Below the pieces are notes generated by a model, which saw only the letters and a list, made by a program, of their open reading frames with translations, ran no database searches and was not told the origin of the DNA. The position numbers and the translations under genes were made by a program. 24,049 nt of DNA from an uncultured Collinsella sp. (GTDB lineage Bacteria > Actinomycetota > Coriobacteriia > Coriobacteriales > Coriobacteriaceae): positions 1 through 24,049 of the forward strand of contig UQXC01000030.1 of NCBI GenBank assembly GCA_900544995.1, in the 5' to 3' direction. This document shows positions 7,084 to 14,804 of this stretch, in pieces. Position 1 is the stretch's first letter; every line of letters starts with the position of its first letter.

Positions 7084-8463
7084 ATGAACACCGAGGAAAT
7101 TGCGCGCATCGTCGGCGATCAGCGCGCCTACTTTAAGACGCACGCCACGTTTGATGTCGATGTTCGACGTCGCGCGCTCGTGAGTTTACGCGATGCGGTG
7201 CGGGCCCACGAGGCCGATATCGCCCATGCGCTCAAGACCGATTTGGGGAAGTCGCATGACGAGGCCTATATGTGCGAGATTGGTACGTCGCTTTCCGAGA
7301 TTCGACATCAGATCGCTCACGTGGCTCGGTGGAGTCGTCCGCGCCTGCGTCCGTGCGATCTCGCTAACGCCGTGAGCGTGTGCAAAACGCAAGCCGTGCC
7401 CTATGGCGTCACACTCATCATGGCACCGTGGAACTACTCGTTTTTGTTGACGCTCGAGCCGCTCGCCGGCGCCCTTGCCGCGGGCAATACCGTGGTCATC
7501 AAGCCGAGTGCCTATGCTCCGGCATCGAGCACGGTGCTCAAGCAAATCTGCGAAGAGGCGTTTGACCCCCGTTTGGTGACGGTTGTCGAGGGCGGGCGCG
7601 CCGAAAACGAAGCGCTGCTCGATGAGTGCTGGGACAAGATCTTCTTTACCGGTAGCGTTCCGGTCGGCAAACTCGTCATGGAGCGCGCAAGTAAAAACCT
7701 TACGCCCGTGACGCTTGAGCTGGGCGGAAAGAGCCCCTGCATCGTGGATGCGACGGCAAACTTGAAGGTTGCGGCGCGGCGTGTCGCCTTTGGTAAATGG
7801 CTCAACGTGGGGCAGACCTGCGTGGCGCCCGACTACCTGCTGGTCGATGCGCGCGTGCACGACGAGCTGCTGGACCTCATCAGGGAAGAGGCCCGCCGTA
7901 TGTTTGGCGAGCATCCGCTCGATAACGAGGATTATGGGCATATCGTCAACGCCAAGCATTTTGCGCGCGTGCGTGGACTGATCGATCCCGATAAGGTTGT
8001 GTTTGGAGGCACGGCGCGCGAGTCATCGCTCAAGATTGAGCCGACGATTTTGGACGGCGTGACCCCCGATGACGCCGTGATGCAGGAGGAGATTTTCGGC
8101 CCCATCTTGCCGGTGCTGACGTTTGAGAGCCTAGACGAGGCCGAGACGTTTATTACGGATCGTCCGACGCCGCTGGCTCTGTATATCTTTAGCCAGGATC
8201 GCGCAGTTCAGCAGCGCTTTGTGCGTTACGTGCCCTTTGGCGGCGGCTGCGTCAACGACACGATTATGCACTTGGCTACGAGCCATATGGGCTTTGGTGG
8301 CATGGGTGCGAGCGGTATGGGGCAGTACCATGGACGCGAGAGCTTCGATACGTTTAGCCACAAGAAGAGTATCGTGAACAAGGCAACCTGGCTGGACGTG
8401 CCGTTTCGGTATGCGCCCTACGCAAGCTGGAAGCACAAGTTCGTGCGCATGTTTGTGCATTAG
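7084..8463 (+). CDS. Aldehyde dehydrogenase (ALDH3-like)
   Basis: This enzyme oxidises an aldehyde to its acid with NAD(P)+. Motifs appear in the expected order: APWNYSF with Asn117, GNTVVIKPSAYAP with the cofactor lysine at 140, FFTGSVPVGK (187-196), the general base Glu212 in LELGGKSP, and the nucleophile Cys246 in GQTCVAPDY. EEIFGPILPV and the C-terminal SGMGQYHGRESFDTFSHKKS are typical of the ALDH3 class, which has shorter proteins (459 residues here). AGGAGG overlapping the upstream stop codon is the ribosome binding site. The C-terminal tail (WKHKFVRMFVH) is aromatic and basic, and some ALDH3 enzymes have a membrane-associating tail. It is the second gene of the operon and is followed by a terminator. 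Confidence 0.93.
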   Translation: MNTEEIARIVGDQRAYFKTHATFDVDVRRRALVSLRDAVRAHEADIAHALKTDLGKSHDEAYMCEIGTSLSEIRHQIAHVARWSRPRLRPCDLANAVSVCKTQAVPYGVTLIMAPWNYSFLLTLEPLAGALAAGNTVVIKPSAYAPASSTVLKQICEEAFDPRLVTVVEGGRAENEALLDECWDKIFFTGSVPVGKLVMERASKNLTPVTLELGGKSPCIVDATANLKVAARRVAFGKWLNVGQTCVAPDYLLVDARVHDELLDLIREEARRMFGEHPLDNEDYGHIVNAKHFARVRGLIDPDKVVFGGTARESSLKIEPTILDGVTPDDAVMQEEIFGPILPVLTFESLDEAETFITDRPTPLALYIFSQDRAVQQRFVRYVPFGGGCVNDTIMHLATSHMGFGGMGASGMGQYHGRESFDTFSHKKSIVNKATWLDVPFRYAPYASWKHKFVRMFVH

Positions 8464-8471
8464 AAAAGGGC

Positions 8472-8512
8472 GCAGGTAATACGAACAAGTGTTCCTATTA
8501 CCTGCATTTTGC
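8472..8512 (+). terminator. Intrinsic terminator after the aldehyde dehydrogenase
   Basis: GCAGGTAATA (from 8472) pairs with TATTACCTGC (ending 8505), with an inner GAAC/GTTC stem, followed by ATTTTG. It lies nine bases past the stop codon at 8463. Confidence 0.85.
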
Positions 8513-8542
8513 GTTAGACTACTGTTATGGAGCACGGATGGG

Positions 8543-8567
8543 CCAACTCCCTTTAGAAGGGATTTGG
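8543..8567 (+). promoter_or_regulatory. Hairpin hiding the ribosome binding site of the 27-residue peptide
   Basis: CCAA (8543-8546) and TCCCTT (8548-8553) pair with AAGGGA (8557-8562) and TTGG (8564-8567) around a three-base loop, with one mismatch. AAGGGA is the Shine-Dalgarno sequence of the ATG at 8569. Such masking is typical of type I toxin mRNAs, where the full transcript is poorly translated until processed. The pairing is read directly; the regulatory meaning is inference. Confidence 0.65.
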
Positions 8568-8568
8568 T

Positions 8569-8652
8569 ATGAACGTAAGCGATGTTATTTCGTTATTGGC
8601 GTTGTTGATTGCGGCTATCGAACTCGGTCTGTTTATCGGCCGAATGAAATAG
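8569..8652 (+). CDS. Small hydrophobic peptide, candidate type I toxin
   Basis: This 27-codon frame encodes MNVSDVISLLALL, then a hydrophobic run containing one Glu (IAAIELGLFIG), and ends in basic RMK. A short polar N-terminus, one membrane helix and a positively charged C-terminus match the plan of the TxpA/BsrG and putative holin-like toxin families. The ribosome binding site AAGGGA lies six bases before ATG and is sealed in a hairpin. A GC hairpin (GCCG...CGC GTAA GCG...CGGC) follows the stop codon, and a minus-strand promoter-like pair lies at 8747-8775. No larger gene overlaps it. It could instead be a small membrane regulator; membership of a named family is not proven. Confidence 0.5.
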   Translation: MNVSDVISLLALLIAAIELGLFIGRMK

Positions 8653-8678
8653 CCGCCCCCGCGTAAGCGAAGACGGCC
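8653..8678. terminator. Hairpin after the small peptide, possibly bidirectional
   Basis: CCG and CGC segments pair across GTAA with GCG and CGG, leaving CCCC facing AAGA as an internal loop. No U-run follows on the plus strand; CTATTTCATT follows on the minus strand. It is a weak terminator candidate for both the peptide mRNA and a facing RNA. Confidence 0.35.
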
Positions 8679-8679
8679 A

Positions 8680-8775
8680 CTTCTCACGATGAAAACGTGT
8701 ATCGGAGTTGGCAAGACCCGCGGCAACGGGTGCCATCCGTGTTCCTATCTTATCTGCAAGCGCTCTGTCGCGCAA
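8680..8775 (-). ncRNA. Candidate antisense RNA of the small-peptide locus
   Basis: On the minus strand TTGCGC (8775-8770) and TAAGAT (8752-8747) are 17 bases apart, a good sigma-70-type promoter pointing toward the 3' end of the peptide gene. The predicted start is near 8740. The RNA would include the hairpin GGCACCCG...CGGGTCTTGCC (about 8733-8709) and converge on the peptide mRNA, as in txpA/ratA and bsrG/SR4. The right edge given here includes the promoter; the left edge is unknown. This is prediction only. Confidence 0.3.
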
Positions 8776-8888
8776 GCGTTGAGGCAAACGATTGAAGGAC
8801 GCAGACAGGATGTATTTGTGTCCGCACGGGACCGTAGACTTCTCAATAAGGTTACACACCGGTTTATCCGGCCGTTAGAGGAGCTGCT

Positions 8889-9215
8889 ATGTACGAGCCT
8901 TCACGTGTTCTTCTGTCGTTTCACATCGCAGGATTTCAATATGCCGACGGCGCTTTGGTTCTAGGCGATCTTAAAGCGGGCGATAAGCTGACGCTGTGTG
9001 CCGAGCGCGATAATCCCCATGACCCCGAGGCGGTTGCGATCTACTACGGCAACACCAAGCTTGGCTATGTTCCGGGAAACGAGGTCGGCCCGCTGTCCTT
9101 GATGATGTATTACGGCCACGAGGACGTATTTGAGGCCCGCGTGCAACAGGTTGCCCCCGAGCGCAGCCCGTGGCATCAGGTACGCGTTGGGCTCTATGTG
9201 GTGGATGCTCGCTAG
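8889..9215 (+). CDS. HIRAN-domain protein
   Basis: A single small domain fills the 108-residue protein. FHIAGFQYADGALVL, LKAGDKLTLCAERDNPHDPEAVAIYY and TKLGYVPGNEV follow the HIRAN pattern, in which the sequence D-N-x-x-D-P-x-A-V precedes L-G-Y-V/I-P. HIRAN domains bind DNA 3' ends or damaged DNA and are often fused to helicases or nucleases; as stand-alone proteins their role is unclear. The ATG at 8889 follows GAGGAG by five bases. It lies 18 bp upstream of the small acidic-basic gene, probably in one operon. Confidence 0.85.
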   Translation: MYEPSRVLLSFHIAGFQYADGALVLGDLKAGDKLTLCAERDNPHDPEAVAIYYGNTKLGYVPGNEVGPLSLMMYYGHEDVFEARVQQVAPERSPWHQVRVGLYVVDAR

Positions 9216-9233
9216 TCGGCAATGGAGGCTGCC

Positions 9234-9413
9234 ATGTTTGATGACGATGACCTGTTCGATCTGACAGATGATCCGTTTGAGTGGGATATGCTACTCGATG
9301 ACGATGAGTTGGAGCAGGACCGTAGGAAACGGCAGGACAAGAAAACTCAGAGTGACGCTTCGAAAAAGCAAGATAAACGCCGTCGAGGTCTGTTCGGCGG
9401 GCTCTTTGGCTAA
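9234..9413 (+). CDS. 59-residue acidic-then-basic protein, unknown function
   Basis: I do not recognise a family. The first half is very acidic (MFDDDDLFDLTDDPFEWDMLLDDDELEQD). The second half is basic (RRKRQDKK...KKQDKRRR) and the end is GLFGGLFG, glycine-phenylalanine rich and possibly membrane or partner binding. GGAGG three bases before the ATG at 9234, and an 18-bp gap from the HIRAN gene, support translation. An ATG at 9222 would add four residues but overlaps that ribosome binding site. The dipolar composition suggests an adaptor or an electrostatically held complex. The role is unknown. Confidence 0.7.
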   Translation: MFDDDDLFDLTDDPFEWDMLLDDDELEQDRRKRQDKKTQSDASKKQDKRRRGLFGGLFG

Positions 9414-9479
9414 CCGACGCGCCAGAGCGTCTGTATACTAGGCACGTGTTAGACGCGTTGCGAAATGAGGACACAGACG

Positions 9480-10025
9480 ATGATGTGGTTTACCGCCGAC
9501 CTGCACCTGGGCGATACGAATATCTTGCACGACATGGATCGGCCGTTTGATTCGGTCGAGGAGATGAACCGCAAGGTCATCGATGCCATCAATGAGTGCG
9601 TGGCTGCGGACGACCGCCTCTATATCCTGGGAGACTTTACGTATCGCTTGCCCATGGCGGAGGCGGTGCGCCTGCGCGAGCGTATCGAATGCAAGAATGT
9701 GACGCTCATCCGCGGTAACCATGACGGCGACTGGGAAGATTCCGACGTACCGCAGATTTGGGAAGACGTGCGCGATTACCTGGAGATTGCTCCCGGCTAT
9801 GCCAAGGGTCATCGTCTGGTGATGAGCCACTACCCCATGCTCAGCTGGAACGGCAAGGCACGTGGCGCCATTATGCTGCATGGGCATATCCACAGCAGGG
9901 GTGACCGCACCAACGCACGCAACCGCGATCGCGAGCGCCCCATTTACCGCTACGATGTGGGCCTCGACGCCAATGACTACAAGCCCGTAAGTCGTGATCA
10001 AATCCTCGGCTATTTTGGACTGTAA
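9480..10025 (+). CDS. Calcineurin-like metallophosphoesterase
   Basis: This two-metal phosphoesterase has 181 residues. The ligand set is complete: Asp7 and His9 (TADLHLGD), Asp52 (LGDF), Asn80-His81 (RGNHD), His117 (SHYP), and His136/His138 (HGHIH). Members of this short family act on phosphodiesters, but the substrate cannot be assigned. Two ATGs stand together at 9480 and 9483. AGGA eight bases before 9480 makes that the likely start; an ATG at 9465 would place its start inside the same region. TATACT at 9433-9438 is a possible -10 box. A REP palindrome and a terminator follow directly. Confidence 0.9.
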   Translation: MMWFTADLHLGDTNILHDMDRPFDSVEEMNRKVIDAINECVAADDRLYILGDFTYRLPMAEAVRLRERIECKNVTLIRGNHDGDWEDSDVPQIWEDVRDYLEIAPGYAKGHRLVMSHYPMLSWNGKARGAIMLHGHIHSRGDRTNARNRDRERPIYRYDVGLDANDYKPVSRDQILGYFGL

Positions 10026-10032
10026 TTCTCGG

Positions 10033-10067
10033 ACCACCACAAAGGGGACAGGCACCTTTGTGGTGGT
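10033..10067 (+). repeat. REP-like palindrome with GGGGACAGG core
   Basis: ACCACCACAAAGG (10033-10045) is perfectly complementary to CCTTTGTGGTGGT (10055-10067), with GGACAGGCA between. It lies eight bases after the metallophosphoesterase stop codon. It shares the GGGAC-G core and the stem-core-stem plan with the elements at 148-178 and 23914-23944. Confidence 0.75.
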
Positions 10068-10070
10068 TCT

Positions 10071-10105
10071 GGCGCCGTTGCCATTATGGCGGCGGCGCCT
10101 TTTTT
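10071..10105 (+). terminator. Intrinsic terminator after the metallophosphoesterase
   Basis: GGCGCCG (10071-10077) pairs with CGGCGCC (10093-10099), with an inner GCC/GGC pair, followed by six T. It lies immediately after the REP element. Confidence 0.85.
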
Positions 10106-10163
10106 GTCCGTGCGGCGCGGTAGAGTGTAGGCGGTTGAAATTTGCGTCCATCGAGGAGCTGCT

Positions 10164-11921
10164 ATGAACGAGATCAAGTGCCCGCATTGTGGCGAAGTAT
10201 TTAAGGTCGATGCATCCGGCTATGCGGATATCGTCAAGCAGGTGCGCGATGCCGAGTTTTCGCGCGACCTGGACGAGCGTGTGAAGGCAGTTCAGCGCGA
10301 GGGCGAGCAGGCGCTGGAGCTTGAGCGCTCGCGTTCGACGGCTGCCTTGCAACAGGCAGAGTCTCAGCGCAATGCCCAGCTTGTCGAGCAGAAGAACACT
10401 GCGGATCAGAAACTGGCGCAAGAGGTTGCCAAGCGCGATGCTGAGCTTGCCGAGCTGCGCGCTAAGCTCGAGGGCGCTGCCGCAGAGCGCGAGAGTGCAA
10501 GCCAGCGCGCGGCGGTTGAGGCACGAGCCAATGCTCAAAAAGAGAATGCCGAACTCCAGCGTGAGATTGATAGCCTGCGTGCGCAGCTTGGGCGCAAAGA
10601 TGACGAAGCAAAGCTTGCCGAGTCGGCGGCGCGCAACGCTGCTCAAAACGATTTAGCTGCACGCGACGCTCAGATTGCCGAGCTGCAGGCCAGGCTTGCC
10701 GCGGCGGACAAGGCCCAGGAGATGGCGCTTGCCGCTGCCGCGGCAGAGTCGCAGCGTGAGCTCGATGCCGCTCGCAGCGAGGCCGAGCGCGCGCTTGCTG
10801 ACTATCGCGCGAAGGTGCAAGAGAAGTTTTCCGCCGCAAAGGCTCAGTCCGAGCAAGAGGCCGAGGGCCTGCGTGCCCAGCTGCGCGAGCAGGAACTGAT
10901 GGCAAAAATGAACCTGTCAGAGGCGGTCGCCGCGGCGGAACGAGAGCGCGATGAGGCACGTGCCAAGCTGACGAGCGAGCTGGCGGTGCGCGATTCTCGC
11001 GAGGAGCAAGCCAAGGCGGCACACGAGCTCGAGCTTGCGCAGGCCAAGCGCGCGAGCGATGACCTGATTCGCTACAAGGATGAAGAGATTGAGCGCCTTA
11101 AGGACATGAAGGTCCGCCTGTCCACCAAGATGGTGGGCGAGTCGCTCGAGCAGCACTGCGAGACCGAGTTTAACCGTCTGCGCATGACGGCGTTTCCTAA
11201 CGCGTACTTCGAGAAAGATAACGATGCGTCCGAGGGCACCAAGGGCGACTTTATCTTCCGCGAGTGCGACGCGAGCGGCAACGAGGTCATTTCGATTATG
11301 TTCGAGATGAAAAACGAGAACGACGAGACTGCGACCAAGCACAAAAACGAGGACTTCTTTAAGAAACTCGATCACGATCGTCGCCAGAAAGGTTGTGAGT
11401 ACGCGGTGCTCTGCACCCTGCTGGAGCCCGAGAGCGAGCTCTATAACGCAGGGATAGTCGACGTGAGCTATCGCTACGAGAAGATGTACGTGATCCGTCC
11501 GCAGTTTTTCATTCCCATGATTACGCTGCTGCGCAACGCCGCCATGGGTTCGCTGCGCTATAAGCAGGAGCTAGCGGAGTACAAGCAGCAGAATATCGAC
11601 GTCACGAACTTCGAAGCCAAGATGGAAAAGTTCAAGAATGATTTCGGTCGCAACTACGAGATCGCGAGCCGCAAGTTCCAAACGGCGATCGATGAGATCG
11701 ACAAGACGATTAGCCACCTGCAGAAAACCAAGGAGGCGTTGCTGTCCTCCGAGAACAATCTGCGCCTAGCCAACAAGAAGGCCGACGATCTTACCATTCG
11801 CAAGCTCACGTGGGGCAACAAGACCATGAAGGCCGCGTTTGACGAGGCGCGCGGGGCTGCGACAGAGACAAACGATGAGCCAGCCGAGGCGGATTCGTAT
11901 GAGGTCGAGGATACCGAGTAG
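10164..11921 (+). CDS. DUF2130 coiled-coil protein
   Basis: This protein belongs to the DUF2130 family (COG4487), of unknown biochemical role. It starts with a CPHCGEVFKVD zinc-knuckle-like motif (residues 6-16). A long Ala/Glu/Arg-rich coiled coil follows (about 25-310, rich in AELxAxL-type heptads). The DUF2130 domain comes next, with SLEQHCETEFNRLR near residue 325, YFEKDNDASEGTKGDFIFRE, MFEMKNEND, and EYAVLCTLLEPESELYN. The E-x-K pattern in this region suggests a nuclease-like fold, but I cannot show activity. The acidic tail ends in EADSYEVEDTE. The length, 585 residues, is higher than the usual ~400-450 because of the long coil. GAGGAG precedes the ATG. Confidence 0.9.
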   Translation: MNEIKCPHCGEVFKVDASGYADIVKQVRDAEFSRDLDERVKAVQREGEQALELERSRSTAALQQAESQRNAQLVEQKNTADQKLAQEVAKRDAELAELRAKLEGAAAERESASQRAAVEARANAQKENAELQREIDSLRAQLGRKDDEAKLAESAARNAAQNDLAARDAQIAELQARLAAADKAQEMALAAAAAESQRELDAARSEAERALADYRAKVQEKFSAAKAQSEQEAEGLRAQLREQELMAKMNLSEAVAAAERERDEARAKLTSELAVRDSREEQAKAAHELELAQAKRASDDLIRYKDEEIERLKDMKVRLSTKMVGESLEQHCETEFNRLRMTAFPNAYFEKDNDASEGTKGDFIFRECDASGNEVISIMFEMKNENDETATKHKNEDFFKKLDHDRRQKGCEYAVLCTLLEPESELYNAGIVDVSYRYEKMYVIRPQFFIPMITLLRNAAMGSLRYKQELAEYKQQNIDVTNFEAKMEKFKNDFGRNYEIASRKFQTAIDEIDKTISHLQKTKEALLSSENNLRLANKKADDLTIRKLTWGNKTMKAAFDEARGAATETNDEPAEADSYEVEDTE

Positions 11922-11937
11922 GGGATAGCGTATCGCG

Positions 11938-11985
11938 CAAAAAGCGGGGCCGCTGGCGATGTTGCCAGCGACCCCGCTTCGTTTC
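11938..11985. terminator. Bidirectional terminator between DUF2130 and helicase genes
   Basis: AGCGGGG and GCTGGC pair with GCCAGC and CCCCGCT. The flanks are AAAAA on the left and TTCGTTTCG on the right, so the hairpin can end the plus-strand DUF2130 transcript and the minus-strand helicase transcript that converge here. Confidence 0.8.
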
Positions 11986-12001
11986 GTTCCAGTATGTTCG
12001 G

Positions 12002-14683
12002 CTAGTCCTCGAGCAGGTCCTCGATAAAGCCGACGCGGTAGTTTTTGAAGATGACCTCGCCGCCGTCTTGCGTGGCGTCCAGATCGACATCGCCCATGAT
12101 GCCAAAGTCGTGGTCGCCATCCTCGTCGGCAAAGATCTGGTGCACGTGCCATACGTGCGCGGTCTTCTCGTCGGACTCGTCAATGGAAAACATCGCGGCG
12201 CTGCGGGCATCTCCGTCGGTGAGGATTTCCTCGTGCTGCTCGTGGTAAGCGTCGAGTGCTTTTTGCCAGCGGATCTCGCTCACGCCCCAGTCCTCGTCGA
12301 GTTCGCCCAGGTCGCGAACGTGCTCGCGGGCGGCAAGGGTCACGCGGCGGAAGAGCGCGTTGCGCACCAACAACGTGCAGCCGCGGCGGTCCGCCACGAC
12401 CTCGTCGATGCCCTGCGGCGGCGCGGCGTCGAGGGCTGCCGGGTTGCCGGCGTTCTCCCACTCGTCCACCAGACTCGAGTCGACCGAGCGCACCACAAAG
12501 CCGAGCCACGAAATGATGTCTCGCAAGCGCTCATCGCGCTTCTCAATGGGCACGGTGCGATCGAGGGAACGGTAGGCCTCGGCTAGGTAGCGCAGCAGAA
12601 TGCCCTCGGAGCGGGCGATGCCGAGCTTTTGGATATAGCCCTTAAAATCGCTCGCGCTTTCCAGCATATCGCGCAGGACGCTCTTGGGAGAGAGCTGGTA
12701 GTCGTTGGCCCAGGGTACTTCCTGGCAGTACTTGTCGAAGGCGGCATCGAGCAAGTCCTCGAGCGGCTTTTCGTAGGTGACATCCTGGATGCGCTCCAGG
12801 CGTTCCTCATAATCGACGCCGTCAGCCTTCATTTCGGCCATCGCGCGGTCGCGCGCGGCGCGCTCCTGTGCGCGCAATACCTGCTTGGGGTCCTCGAGCG
12901 TTGCCTCGACCATCGAGATCAGATCCATGGTATAGGTCTCACTCTCGGGGTCGAGAAGCTCCAGCGCGGCAAGCAAAAACGGCGAGAGCGGCTGGTCGAG
13001 CGCAAAGTCCTCGGGCAGATCGACCGTCAGCGCATAGTCGATGTCTGGTGCGGCGTCAGCCGGAGCGTCAGGCGCGGGCGGCACCTCGGTGCGAACGACG
13101 ACGCCGGAATCGATGAGCGTGGCGAAGATTTCGTCGGCGCGAACCTCGAGCTTAGCCTTTTCCTCGGGAGTCTGCAGGCTCGTCTCGATGAGGTCGTGTA
13201 CGCGGGCTCGGGCATCGCCGCCCTGCTCGACCACGCTAATCACCATGGAGTGCGTGATGCGCAGGCGCGGCTTGAGCGTTTCGGGCTGCGTCTCGATCAG
13301 GCGCTGAAAGGTCTGCTCGTTCCAGGTGACAAAGCCCTCGGGGGCCTTTTTCTTTTTAATCTTACGGAGTTTTTTGGGGTCGTCGCCCGCTTTGGCCATA
13401 AGCTTGGCATTCTCGATCTCGTGCTCGGGTGCCTCGGCAATCACCATGCCTTCGGTATCGAAGCCCGAGCGGCCGGCGCGACCGGCAATCTGATGGAACT
13501 CGCGGGCGCGCAGACGACGCATTTTGTAGCCATCGAACTTGGTGAGCGCGGTGAGCACCACGGTGTGGATGGGCACGTTGATGCCGACGCCGAGTGTATC
13601 GGTACCGCAGATGACGGGCAGCAGGCCCTGCTGCGCCAAGCGCTCGACCAGCAGGCGATAGCGCGGCAACATGCCAGCATGGTGCACGCCGACGCCGCAT
13701 CCAAGCAGGCGCTTGAGAATTTTGCCAAAGGCCGTCGAGAAGCTCGTGCCTTTGGCAGCTTCCTTAATGGCCTCGCGCTGCTCCTTGCTGGCAATGCCAA
13801 AATTGGCGAGCGACTGTGCCGTCGCAAGGGCGGCATCCTGGCTAAAGTGCACGATATAGAGCGGGGCCTCACCGCGGCGCATGGCGAGCTCGACCGTGCC
13901 CTCGAGGGAGGTCGTCACGTAGTCGTAGCTCAACGGAACAGGACGCGGGGCATCGACGACCAAGTCGCAAGCAGCGCCGGTGTGCTCCTCGAGTGAGGCG
14001 GCGATGGCAGTGACATCGCCGAGCGTGGCGCTCATGAGCATAAACTGCGTGTGGGGCAGGGTGAGCAGCGGCACCTGCCAGGCCCAGCCGCGGTCGGGGT
14101 CGGCAAAGTAGTGGAACTCGTCCATGGCCACGCAGCCCACATCGGCGTCCTCGCCCTCGCGCAGCGCATCGTTGGCAAGGATTTCGGCCGTGCAGCAGAT
14201 GATGGGAGCCTTGGTGTTGATATGCGTGTCGCCGGTGATCATGCCCACGTTATCGCGGCCGAGCACCTGTACCAGGTCGAAAAACTTCTCGCTGACCAGA
14301 GCCTTGATAGGAGCCGTGTAATAACAGCGTTTGCCTTGCGCCATGCCCATAAAGAGCATGCCCAGCGCGACGAGCGACTTGCCCGATCCGGTCGGCGTGC
14401 CCAAAATGACGTGATCGCCGGCGGCCAGGTCCATGAGGGCCTCTTCTTGGTGATCCCACAGCTCAATGCCGCGGTCGCTCGTCCATTCAAAGAAGCGCTC
14501 GAAGGCCTGGTCGGGCGTAAGCCACGGTTCGGGCTCGCTGCCGTCCTCGGGCTCCCACCAGGTAGGGGAGAGCGCGCCGAGCGAGCCGAATTCGGCTTCG
14601 GTTCCCGTGCCGCCCGAGAATGAGCTGGCGGCCCCGGCGCCGGAGACGGTGCTGGCGGCGGTATCTGTCGTGGTCTGTGCCAT
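12002..14683 (-). CDS. Ski2-like DEAD/DEAH helicase with DUF3516 C-terminus
   Basis: This is an ATP-dependent RNA/DNA helicase of the Ski2-like group, common in actinobacteria. Counting from the ATG at 14683 (893 residues), the motifs are Walker A GTPTGSGKS (95-103), TAPIKAL (Ia), motif II DEFH (188-191, in MDEFHYF), SAT (218-220), the CGTDTLGVGINVP region, and motif VI QIAGRAGRSGFDTEG. The second half matches the DUF3516 region, with a tail that is acidic at the end. Residues 1-40 are low-complexity Ser/Gly/Ala. The open frame reaches 14854, but the ATG at 14683 has MAQTTTD and a promoter upstream (TGGCAC, 18 bp, CATAAT at 14746-14717), so the shorter start is preferred. Roles in RNA turnover or ribosome maturation are likely but unproven. 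Confidence 0.92.
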   Translation of the reverse strand: MAQTTTDTAASTVSGAGAASSFSGGTGTEAEFGSLGALSPTWWEPEDGSEPEPWLTPDQAFERFFEWTSDRGIELWDHQEEALMDLAAGDHVILGTPTGSGKSLVALGMLFMGMAQGKRCYYTAPIKALVSEKFFDLVQVLGRDNVGMITGDTHINTKAPIICCTAEILANDALREGEDADVGCVAMDEFHYFADPDRGWAWQVPLLTLPHTQFMLMSATLGDVTAIAASLEEHTGAACDLVVDAPRPVPLSYDYVTTSLEGTVELAMRRGEAPLYIVHFSQDAALATAQSLANFGIASKEQREAIKEAAKGTSFSTAFGKILKRLLGCGVGVHHAGMLPRYRLLVERLAQQGLLPVICGTDTLGVGINVPIHTVVLTALTKFDGYKMRRLRAREFHQIAGRAGRSGFDTEGMVIAEAPEHEIENAKLMAKAGDDPKKLRKIKKKKAPEGFVTWNEQTFQRLIETQPETLKPRLRITHSMVISVVEQGGDARARVHDLIETSLQTPEEKAKLEVRADEIFATLIDSGVVVRTEVPPAPDAPADAAPDIDYALTVDLPEDFALDQPLSPFLLAALELLDPESETYTMDLISMVEATLEDPKQVLRAQERAARDRAMAEMKADGVDYEERLERIQDVTYEKPLEDLLDAAFDKYCQEVPWANDYQLSPKSVLRDMLESASDFKGYIQKLGIARSEGILLRYLAEAYRSLDRTVPIEKRDERLRDIISWLGFVVRSVDSSLVDEWENAGNPAALDAAPPQGIDEVVADRRGCTLLVRNALFRRVTLAAREHVRDLGELDEDWGVSEIRWQKALDAYHEQHEEILTDGDARSAAMFSIDESDEKTAHVWHVHQIFADEDGDHDFGIMGDVDLDATQDGGEVIFKNYRVGFIEDLLED

Positions 14684-14716
14684 GTGGTTGCTTTCTCTCG
14701 CGATTGTCCGCCAACT

Positions 14717-14746
14717 ATTATGGCGTAGCGGCGGCGCGGGGTGCCA
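14717..14746 (-). promoter_or_regulatory. Promoter candidate of the DUF3516 helicase
   Basis: On the minus strand TGGCAC (14746-14741) and CATAAT (14722-14717) are 18 bases apart. The predicted start is near 14710, about 27 bases before the ATG at 14683. The -35 box is weak. Confidence 0.4.
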
Positions 14747-14804
14747 GCGCGCGAGAAAATGCAGGAAATGGGCGTTCTGCCCGGCCGTTTGGTGCGGTTG
14801 CCAG

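Noticed and set aside
6121..7143. 340-codon minus-strand open frame opposite the alcohol dehydrogenase
   Set aside because: It is antisense to intact metal-binding motifs; no ribosome binding site or motif.
8593..8964. Open frames of 88 and 91 codons on both strands around the small-peptide locus
   Set aside because: Neither has a ribosome binding site or recognisable family, and the plus-strand one overlaps the well-supported HIRAN start.
9438..10646. 402-codon minus-strand open frame across the metallophosphoesterase, terminator and start of DUF2130
   Set aside because: It crosses an intrinsic terminator and a REP element and is antisense to two supported genes.
12629..13996. 455-codon plus-strand open frame opposite the DUF3516 helicase
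   Set aside because: It lies wholly antisense to clear helicase motifs and has no family resemblance.
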